A DNA stretch of 64,000 nt from NCBI RefSeq assembly GCF_036417845.1, contig NC_089979.1, positions 115,539,415-115,603,414 of the forward strand. The letters run 5' to 3'. Both the position numbers and the translations under genes were made by a program. A model generated the notes under the pieces. That model did not search any database and was not told the DNA's origin. It saw nothing but the letters and a program-made list of their open reading frames with translations. The DNA is from Apteryx mantelli (lineage: Eukaryota; Chordata; Aves; Apterygiformes; Apterygidae). This document shows positions 13,803-23,260 of this stretch, in pieces (within the stretch, counting starts at the first letter, position 1; every line of letters begins with the position of its first letter).

Positions 13803-14030
13803 GTCATTCAGTGACTTCATGTCTCTCAAGTTTTAAGTTAGTTACAACAATGAAGAAAGATCAAAGATAGATTATTTTCACTAAATGGTGAGTCTCCATC
13901 CTTGGAGATATTTAAAACCCGACTGCACACAGTCCTGGGCAGCCTGCCCTAGCTCACCCTGCTTGAGCAGTGGGGTTGGACCAGATGATCTCCTGAGGTC
14001 CTTCCAACCTCAACTATGCTGTGATTCACA
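13803..14030 (+). mobile_element. CR1 LINE 3' fragment, copy B
   Basis: This is a 5'-truncated CR1 3' end in plus orientation. It shows GAGTCTCCATCCTTGGAGAT, CAGTCCTGGGCAGCCTGCCC, GGTTGGACCAGATGATCTCC and TTCCAACCTCAACTATGCTG, and ends in a GTGATTCA tail unit. It meets copy C 3' end to 3' end at about 14030, creating an inverted repeat. It shares its upstream ~80 bases with copy A at 10080. Confidence 0.9.
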
Positions 14031-14550
14031 GAATCACAGAACAGTTGAGGTTGGAAGGGACCTCTGGAGATCATCTGGTCCAACCCCCCTGCTGAAGAAG
14101 GGTCATCTAGAGCACATTGCACAGGATCACGTCCAGGCGGGTTTTGAATATCTCCAGAGAAGGAGACTCCACAACCTCTCTGGGCAACCTGCTCCAGTGC
14201 TCTGTCACCCTCACAGGGAAGAAGTTTTTTCTCATATTCAATTGGAACTTCCTGTGTTTCAGTTTGTACCTGTTGCCTTGTGTCCTGTCGCTGGGCACCA
14301 CTGAAAAGAGTCTGGCTCCATCCTCTTGACACCCTCCCTTTAGATATTTGTATACATTAATAAGATCCCCTCTCAGCCTTCTCTTCTCCAGGCTAAACAG
14401 GCCCAGCTCTCTCAGCCTTTCCTCATAAGAGAGATGCTCCAGTCCCCTAATCGTCTTTGCTGGACTTGCTCCAGTAGTGCCACATCTCTCTTGTACTGGG
14501 GAGTCCAGAACTGGACCCAGTAACTGTAACTGTAATTGTGGCACCTCAAA
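14031..14550 (-). mobile_element. CR1 LINE fragment with ORF2 C-terminal remnant, copy C
   Basis: A longer CR1 copy lies on the minus strand. Its minus-strand reading retains the C-terminal part of CR1 ORF2: [20 protein letters not shown], then [45 protein letters not shown] and [20 protein letters not shown]. These are hallmark CR1 motifs. The 3'UTR part (GGTTGGACCAGATGATCTCC on the minus strand) runs to the tail at about 14031. The reverse transcriptase domain is missing, so the copy is dead. The remnant is still largely readable, suggesting moderate age. Confidence 0.93.
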
Positions 14551-16299
14551 ATATTTTTCCTGCCTCACTTGCTGCCTTAATATATATGATCAAGTAATGG
14601 ACTGATTACGATTTGACATATTACCACATATTAGCTGTGTCACAGTAGCAAAACTCTTAGCCTGCAGCAAACATCAAGTCATCTACTTAACCTACTCCAT
14701 AGTGGATTACCTTAAATAGCATTACATTTGCCTCATACAAAGCACAGGCAAACAGATATTTAACTCAGATTACCAGATAAACTGATTTTGCCTCTGAACC
14801 TTTAGCAAGATGATTTCAGTGAGTTTTGACCTGAGGCCAACTGTTATGATCTGGGATTTTAAGAGATGGCAACGACTCAGTCTCTAGCCTCAGATTAGGT
14901 CCCAGGAAAGGCTGTTAATAAAACTCACAAAAGGCCCACAAAGAAGCAAAACACACAAACAAACTACGGTCCCACTGAATGAATGACAAAGGTTTTCTCA
15001 CATCTTACCTGCCATTTCATGACATCTCAGCCAGATGGAAATGTTGGATTTAGTTTATGAAGAACAGAAGCTGCTTTTTTTTTTTTTTTTGAGAAATGTA
15101 TCTGCAAGATTATATTATTTTGTTGCTGAGTGCTGCTTTGTGGTGGAATGGTTGCTGCAGTCTTTCCATTGCCAGTAAACCTAAAAAAATTGGCGCATGA
15201 AATAAAAATCATCATAAATATTATACATCAGTGGCATGACATGCAAAAGCTAGATTATTTTGTTTAAGTCTTAAAATAAACACTCAATCTTTGCAAAATG
15301 CTATGACAATTAAACAAACAAAAATAATTTTCCAGGATCTGAAGTTACAATAGCAGCCATTTATCCGAATGCAAATGAGAAATGAGACATGATCTTTTGT
15401 CCCAAAGCAGTAAGATTTTACACAGTAGTGCCTAAAACAATATTGAAATAAATAATGCTTTTGAAATCATATTACATTGTTAAATAAATGCTAAAATTTT
15501 TAATCCTCTTGAAAAAGATAAGCCCTACATCAGTAGCTTCCAATGATTCCTCAAAGCGTAACTGGTGAAAACTTCAGAAACCACTACATGAACTAAGTGC
15601 AGTGAAAAACTCATATATGAGACAACACTGGCCTACAGATGCTTTCTTATGACTGCTTTAGTCTTACTCTACTTTAGAAGCATACAGTGCTGTAATAACA
15701 ATTACTCTAATCCTGTGCTTTTGACATGCATTTTTTAAATACTGACATGCTAATTACAATCACATTCAATTACCTGACCTCTCTTTCTGCTATGATTTAG
15801 TTTGTGCATATCACTCAGCACTTAAGCAATCCCAGAAATCTCAGGTACTCTTGAACTTCAGCATGAAGCTACAGCAGCTTCATTCTTCAATGTGTAAGAA
15901 AAAGATCATGGCTGGGGCAGCAAATTGCAAAAACCTGCCACCAGATTCAGCTTTCTGGTGGTGCAGGCACTCACACGTGGTGGACAAGTGCCTTGCCCAT
16001 TGTTTGTTGGGTAGCATGGCAATTCGGGCCCCCAAAACACAGCAGGAGCTTTGTAATAGCACAGAGGCAGATCTCTCCGGGCCTGCCCCACAGCCAACAC
16101 GTGCCTCCCTGGGCACCAGCCTGCCCTCAAAAAAAAAGGAAAAAAAAATTGTCCTTTGGATGTTGCATTAGCAGACACAGCCCTGAATTTAATCCCTCTG
16201 CCCCCAATGGACATGTATTTGGGCCTCTGGCAAGCATGGCTTGGTGCCTCCATGATGGCACACTAGGCCCCACGTGGAGGGGGCCCATCACCCCCCTCA

Positions 16300-16854
16300 C
16301 CCACCCCTGTGAGACCTGCGGGCCGCCCCCCGCACCCCTCAGCGCACCCGGGGGAACACGACAGCCTCCCTCCCTCCCTGCCAGGCCAGGCCGGGCCGGG
16401 CCAGGCCCGAGGCCTCCACCCCAGCCACCGCCATGTTGCCCCCGGGGCCTCACCCCTCCCTCGCAGCCCCGCTTTGTAAACCATTATGGCACTGAGCGGC
16501 CCCTCCTCCGTAGTGTTTTGAGGGCGTAACGCCCCACGCGTTATTTTCAAACCACCGGTGGGGGGGGGGGGCGTGTGTGTGTGGAGGGAAGGGGATGAGC
16601 CGCGGGCAGCCAGCTAGGGACCCCGCGCTCTCCTCCCGGCCGCGGCCGCGGGGAGGGGAGGGGAGGAGAGGGGAGGGGAGGGGAGGGCGGCGCGGCGGGC
16701 GGCGGAGGGGGCGCTGCCCGGCCCCGGCGCGCCCGGCGGAAGTCCCCGCTTCGGCGGCGATGGGAAGTGAAACCGAAATCCGGAGCGGGGGGGCGGGGAG
16801 CGAGGCGCCGCCGCGGCTTCGCCTGCTGCCGCCGCGGCCTGGCCCGCCGCGCCC
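16300..16854 (+). promoter_or_regulatory. RP9 CpG island promoter and 5'UTR
   Basis: GC content and CpG density rise sharply from about 16300 and fall after about 17290, so the island covers the RP9 promoter and first exon. A run of G-tracts (GGGGAGGGGAGGGG and similar) at about 16650-16688 is a candidate G-quadruplex on the coding strand. No TATA box is evident. The long open frames on either strand are composition artefacts. Confidence 0.7.
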
Positions 16855-19800
16855 ATGTCCCACAAGGCGCGAAGGGGGGAGGAGGAAGAAGAGGAGGAGG
16901 AGGAAGAGGAGGAGGAGGAGGAAGAGGGAGAAGCAGCGAGGAGCAGCCAGAAGCGGCACAAGAGCCATCACGAGCCGGCGGCGGGCGGCGGCAGGACCCA
17001 GGACCGGCATGAGAGGAAAAGGAAGAAGCGGGAGGCGCAGCAGCTCCAGAAGCTCCAGCACCTGGAGTCGTTGTAAGGAGGGGAGGCTGCCCGGGGCCCC
17101 GCCGCTCCGCTCCGCTCCCCCCTCCTCGGGGGCCGGGGGGCCCCGCCGGCCACTGCCCGGCCGCCTCTGTCCGTGCCCCCCCGGGGCAGGGGGCCGCGGA
17201 GCTGGGGCGCGGGGTTTCCGCGGCCAGTGCGGGCCTCGCAGCCGGGCGGGCAGCGGCTCTCCTGCCTGCCTTGCCCTGGGGCTGCCCGTTTGTGCTGACG
17301 CCGTTTTTACTGTTCCGCGGTGACTCACCTGCGTTCTGCGCAAATCCAGCGTTTCCTCGGTTTCATGCTGAAAGCTGCTTACCTCCGGAGCGCCAAATGC
17401 AGAAACTACCTTTTGAGCAGTAATAACTGCAGTGCTTTAAGTTCCCTTTGCCACACCACGTATTTATTGCGTGTTTGGCATGTTCTGGACCGCTCTGGGG
17501 GACGAGGCCGTCGTCGGCCACTCCCTGGGTTTGCTCAGGCCGCGAGGCCTTGAAATGGGCCTGTGCATCGCTCTTCAGCGGGGGCATTTGTCCCGTCTCT
17601 CCAAAACGCGGCCCGTTTTTATCCGTGACTAGGTGTGTGTTTCCTTTGCTGGCCTGTTGTGTCTGCCTTGTCTCTGTACCTGGCAGCATGGAAGTTTTAA
17701 GGTGTTACATTGTTCCGCTTGTCTCTGTTTCAAAGCGTCAGCTGCAAACCTCCTTTCTGACTTTATAATGATTTCTTGGGAAAAGGGAGTCTCTTCTTGC
17801 AAGTGACTCTTAGATGTCAGGGAGTTGGCAGCAGAGAAGCAGAAGTTGTTCAGCAGGTTTTTACTAGTGTGGTTTAAAAAAAAAAAAAAGATAAAAAGGT
17901 TTGAGATAAAAGACTCCATTAGTAGTCCACAGTGCTGTACAGTAAAGGGTATATGCCGTTTTATTGAAAGGGGTTGAATGGAATAGAAAGATCAGGAAGT
18001 TCACTAGAACATAATTTTATCCTTTCCTAGAGGAAGTCAAATTTGTTGTGAAATGCTATAAACAGCACTCAAAAAGCTGTCATTGTTAGAAGGTCAGTCC
18101 TGTTGTATCTTGGCATTTAACTCCTAAGTGCATACAGTTTTTCAGTTACTGTTTTACATAGCATCTGCTTGCTATTTAGATTTTAATAAATTTTATCTTT
18201 ACTGTCAGCTCCAGAGAAGTACTGCAGAAAAGATAGTAAAATTGTCAGCAAGATTCTATCTTTAGGTGTCTCATACAGAGAGAGGAAGAGATTTATTATT
18301 TTATACTAAGTTTGGCTGGCAAAGCTATATTTAAGGAACAACCTGATTTGATGTTTTCAGCTGACTATATCTGTGATTCAGCAGTGCTGGAGTAAAGAAA
18401 CTTGGATTAGTGAGATCTTGGGTGGGGGTGTGCTATAGCTACAGAAAAAGATGAGAGAACTGTGAATTTATGGTAACTGAAGCTGAATCAGATGCACGAC
18501 ACATTGCTGTAAAGCAGTGTGATTAAAATAGCTGGTTCCACACAAGAATATGAATCTGAAGGATGTTCGCAAAAGATGCGTGTTGTGATATGACAAAAAC
18601 TTGGCAGTTTGGAAACACTCTGGTTCAATCTACTTGCATTCAGGTATCCGTGTTGTGCTATAGTTCTTAATGATTATTGATTGAGTAAATTTTAAGGGAA
18701 AATGTGAGGTGAAAGTTTTAACACTATACCATTGAAATGCTGTATTTTGTCAAATTATTTGTCCGTGCTAAGTTGCAGAAGGCAGACTAACTATATTTTT
18801 ATTGCTTTTCAGCTATGAGAAACCTCCCCCAGGGCTAATTAAGGTTAGTAAATATATTTTAGTAAATTTTTAACATTACAAGGGGTTTTCACACAACCTG
18901 TCTTTGGCCATCTACCTTAAGTTAGGTTATCTATATAAATTACAGAGAGAAGTAGGTGCTCCCAGAGGACAATTCAGAACTCCTCAGTTACAAGCAGGTC
19001 AAGGGTAAGGAAAAAAAAAAATGAGGTAACATTACTGAAAGAGTCAGCTATTTTGGATCCTTTATGTGTTATAAGAAAAAGAAATGGTACAGAGAAAATA
19101 AGGTCCATATTAAATGAGGGCCTGTACACTTGGAGTATTAATTTTTATAAAGTTTTTAAAAAATGATTTTTATTGTCCCTATCTTTTTCCATAGGAGAAT
19201 GAAACAAAACCGGAAGACTGCATACCTGATGTACCAGGCAATGAAAGTGCACGAGAATTCCTGGCACATGCCCCAACAAAAGGGCTTTGGATGCCTTTGG
19301 GAAAAGAAGTCAAAGTTATGCAGTGTAAGGTTGAATATATTCCAGACGTTACTGGACCATCCTTTTACTCTGGGGGAGGGCAGGATGTCTGGCAGACAGA
19401 TGATGAGGTCCAGGTAGACTGGCATCATATTGGTATGAAAGCAACCAGCATCTTGAAGGCTGTAATAGCCTTACATTTTATGAAAGTTACATTTATCAAC
19501 ATAACACTTGTATCTCTGTATCTGTTCCAACAAAATTAAATATTTTCAATATAAATACACATTTTTTTTTTTTCTATTCTGAGCTGGCTCAGAGGTGCAA
19601 TTCACTGCTGCTTCTTTTTTTTAAAGGTTGGAGGTGTAAACGTTATGGACACAGAACAGGAGATAAAGAATGCCCATTCTTTATTAAAGGCAATCAGAAA
19701 TTGGAACAATTTAGAGTAGTGAGTACAAATACTGTAGTATTATTGCTTGTATTTTTAATACTGATGGGTAATTTTGCAAGTGAAGAGAAGCCTATTAGAT

Positions 19801-22651
19801 GATGCTCTATTAAGGACTTTTCCTCTGTCTCTAGTATAATATAGATGCCGAAAATCTTCTAATAAAAAAAAAAGCTACAGATGTGGTTGGATGTTTGACT
19901 ACTTTGCAGAAAATCTGCTCTTCGAGAGGAAAATAATTAATATTTACATTTAAACTGAAAATCTTTGAGAAGCTGTTTCAACCATTATATTCAATCAACT
20001 GTTACAGCATAAGTTTTTATCATAAAATATCAACATAACAAAAAAAAGTTTAGTCAAGCTTGAGCTGCCCACATTACAGCCGCTTCAAGCCTTCTGCTCT
20101 CACTGTGAACAACCACATCATGAAGCCTGTTGTCTAGGTCTGTAGTCCAGTCATTGTCTACAATTCTGATCTCTTGCTACATGAGGCTACATCTTAGTTT
20201 TGCAGATTCTTTCTGTGTTCCTGTGTCTTTAAATATATCTTTTCCTATTGTTCGGCACTGTTAAACTATATTTCAAATTCTCATCATTTTGTTTCTCATG
20301 TCCTGCTTTCTAGCCTTGAAAATGCAATCTGGACTCATTCTGGCCAATCATCATGCTACTGCCAATAGAATTTTTAGACCGTTCCCATGATCTATCCTTC
20401 ATTTTTTTTTCTCAGGCTTCTTCTCTCTTGCATCAAACACTTGCTTTATGTCCAAGGCCCCTCATGGTACTTTCCCAACATTTTTCATTTACTACTGAAA
20501 TTTCAGTGAACACTGTCAATCAGCATTTGACATCATCTCTTTTTTTTCTTTTGCTAAATTTCCAACAGAAATGATCACGCCTTCTTTTTGCTGCTTTCTT
20601 GCTTGGGATGAACTCACCTTAAATAGCTGCAAAGTTTACTTGCTATCTTCTTTCAAAACTATCTTTTGCTGCAATGCAAAATGTAAAAATTAAGAATGGT
20701 AGTAGGAGTGTCATAGGACAACTCATACCTCGTTACCTATTTGTCTTATATTCCCTGCTACCATATTCCTGCATGCTTGTATCCAAGCTTTTAAAATGTG
20801 CTATAAAGGCACAGCTGTTATTATTTCAAACTTCAATATTTATTCTGTGTTTAGCTATTCCTGTAGTATCTCTATAGGGATTTGTTAGTAATCTGTGATT
20901 GTAGAGAGAGAGGTAGCATAGCTAAGGAGAACCTCCTTCATCATGTAACTAGATAGGCTTTTTCTAAAGTAAAAAATTAGTCCAGATTAACCATAATGTT
21001 TGCCAAAGTCTGAGAATATGCTTGTTAATTAAGAGCTTGCTGAGTGTAATTCATCTTTTGATAAAAGCCTCTGTGTTAGGTTGCTTTTAGTTATTGTGTT
21101 GGTTTGTTTTTTCTTAAGAATTACAACAGTCAGTGATAAACCCTTTTCTTTACCAACACTGGATTTCTGTTTTCCACTTCCAAAGGCACATGAGGATCCA
21201 ATGTATGATATAATAAGAGAAAATAAACGTCATGAAAAAGAAATGAGGTGAGTCCCTGTAAAAGAAATGAGGTAAGTGCATCCCTGTAGTAAACTGCATT
21301 TTCAGTTTAAGTTTTGAACTTTGATAACATGTTACTAATTTAAAGTTTGTAGGTGAAATGTCATTGTAAGTTACTCACATCACTTCAGAACATCTTTTAA
21401 TGGGAGTTTCTTTATGTTAACAGACTGGTGCATTTCTACCTTCTTAATAATCTCAGTAGTATTTCCTACTTCTCTTTAATTCTATTAGCTTCTGTATTTT
21501 TTTTCCAAAACAAAATTTAAAGAGGAGTCACATTCATTTACACTGTAACTTTGAGGTACTTGGATTTTATTCCATTTTAGGCACCTAATAAAAACAGTCC
21601 AATTTTCATCAACTTCACTGAGATGTTTTCTAAAATTCTGTACACTAAGGTGCTTTTGGTAGACAGGTATGGATTTAGAAAGCTAGTTTCAGGCACCTGA
21701 TGATGCTCTTTATATGAAATCATTATTCAATAAACAGAATGGCAGAGTTTTTAACGCTTTCTTATCTGTTGTACTGCATCATTAAGAATACTGGACAACC
21801 TTTAAATTACAGGTAGCAGCACATACAGTGGTACTGCTGCTGCAGATAAGTTTTTTTTTCTTTTTTTTTTAAAGAAACAAATTCATGGATAAGATACTGA
21901 AGACAATAATAAAATAAGCAAGTAGTCTCTCCCTGTTTGCTAGGAATCCATGAAAGTACAAAGAATGTTGCCTCTCAAAGATACCTATGGATCTAAAGCA
22001 GACTCTACCCTCTGCTTCACTGACATTGTCTGTATCAGCAGGGCAATGAATTTTGTATCATAATCCCAGTAGGCATCCATGTTTGCATAAACATAGAACT
22101 TCCTATGGTGGTCTGATGATAGTTGTTGCCTCCGATGGTTTTGCATGCAAAAATTAAATTACATATTGGCCAATAACTTAGTCTTTCTTTGATATCCCAT
22201 GGATTGGAAAGTCTTTGAGAACAGGGTATATGCTTGTCTGAAAAGAGGTTGCTTGCATCTGTTTGTGAAAACTGTAACTAGAGTTGTAATCCAGCAAAAT
22301 AATGCAGCCCTTTGCATGCAGCTTCCATTAGTCAAGCTAGGAAGGGAACAGATGAAAGCTAGAATAAGTTATTATGTGTGGGAGAGTTAGAGAAGATTCT
22401 CATTCACATTTTTAAATGTACTCAGGATACAGCAACTGAAGCAGCTCCTGGAAGACTCTACCTCAGAAGACGATAACAGTGATGAGAGCAGTGAGGATGA
22501 TGATGAAAATAGCAGCAGCTCCACTTCCTCAGAATGTAGAGATAAACACAAGAAAAAAAAGAGAAAGAAAGAAAAGAAAAAAAAAGAAAAGAAGAAGAAA
22601 AAGAAAAAGCATAAATCTTCTAAATCTAATGAGAGGTTGGAATCTGACTGA
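16855..22651 (+). CDS. RP9: RP9 (PAP-1), splicing-associated, PIM1-binding protein
   Basis: Six coding exons give 252 aa: 16855-17072, 18813-18843, 19195-19324, 19627-19718, 21186-21247 and 22426-22651, all bounded by GT and AG. RP9/PAP-1 is a nuclear protein linked to pre-mRNA splicing and is a partner and substrate of PIM1 kinase; human missense changes cause dominant retinitis pigmentosa. Residues 9-24 are a pure glutamate run absent from the human protein as I recall it. QQLQKLQHLESFYEKPPPG spans the exon 1/2 junction and WMPLGKEVKVMQC ends exon 3. C127-X2-C130-X4-H135-X6-C142 is a zinc-knuckle-like motif formed across exons 3 and 4. DPMYDIIRENKRHEKEMR is in exon 5. Exon 6 encodes RIQQLKQLLEDSTS, an acidic/serine stretch and a lysine-rich tail ending KHKSSKSNERLESD. 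Human RP9 is 221 aa; the excess comes mainly from the N-terminus. Confidence 0.96.
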
Positions 22652-22763
22652 CAGCAGTTTGCTGCATGCTTATTGACCCCCTACTTGTGAACTGTAAGGA
22701 AACATCCAAAGAATGAAGAAGCTGCCACCGGAAAGGGCTTTATTAAACTCAGAACATAGAGAT

Positions 22764-22799
<36 letters not shown>

Positions 22800-23260
22800 C
22801 ATCCTACATTGGCTCTGCTTTTCTGCCCCTCTGCAATGCTGCAGCCAGAAAAGAGAGATGCATTAAACAATACTTTTACTCAATCAACCATATCTCTATA
22901 CTGCAGAACTGGTGCTAAGGGTCATCTAGCTAGGTCAGACTGGGCCTCTGCGTTGGCACATGTGACAACGGCCAGGAAACAGTGACTACCAAAGCATTGC
23001 TAAGAGATCAGCAGGATTCAGCAGACTGTCTACTGAAGTATGTTTTCTCCATGAAGTAATCTTATTATATACAAACCCTCATTGCAATGAGGACTGCAGT
23101 TTGCACTGTGCAAAGCATTGACACTTCATTTACAGTAATTATCAGGAGTAGGTTGAACTGTATTTTTTTTTCTGCATACTGCTATGTGCTGAAGTTCACT
23201 GTACTTATCCCAGCACTGGCAGTTGGGGAAATAAAAAAGCATTGCTGAAGGGGGGAGGGG
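22652..23260 (+). other. RP9 3'UTR with AT microsatellite
   Basis: After the RP9 stop the sequence is non-coding. It carries an (AT)n tract of about 33 bases at 22766-22798 and an AATAAA at 23230-23235 that is a plausible polyadenylation signal. An ATTAAA near 22862 is an earlier alternative. The true end cannot be decided from sequence alone. Confidence 0.5.

Larger units (their letters stand above)
900..16300. other. Intergenic region between FKBP9 and RP9
   Basis: About 15 kb of AT-rich DNA has no open frame longer than about 150 codons outside CR1 sequence, and no exon-like frames that join across splice sites. In human, NT5C3A lies between FKBP9 and RP9; I looked for its conserved protein motifs and saw none. 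The recognisable contents are three CR1 fragments and two ancient MIR-like stretches, listed separately. Because FKBP9 points left and RP9 points right, the interval is a long divergent intergenic spacer. Confidence 0.7.

Noticed and set aside
900-16300. NT5C3A between FKBP9 and RP9, as in human
   Set aside because: No frame on either strand shows NT5C3A motifs such as its N-terminal DFDMTLS phosphatase signature.
16450-17343. Long minus-strand open frame of about 297 codons over the RP9 promoter
   Set aside because: It lies wholly in CpG-island sequence, is low-complexity (Arg/Pro/Gly/Ala/Leu) and antisense to RP9 exon 1, with no recognisable domain.
20050-20580. Pyrimidine-rich RP9 intron 4 stretch as an old L2-like element
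   Set aside because: The resemblance is only in composition; I cannot match ordered consensus segments.
22479-22676. Plus-strand open frame rich in K/R within RP9 exon 6
   Set aside because: It is an out-of-frame shadow of the lysine-rich RP9 tail.
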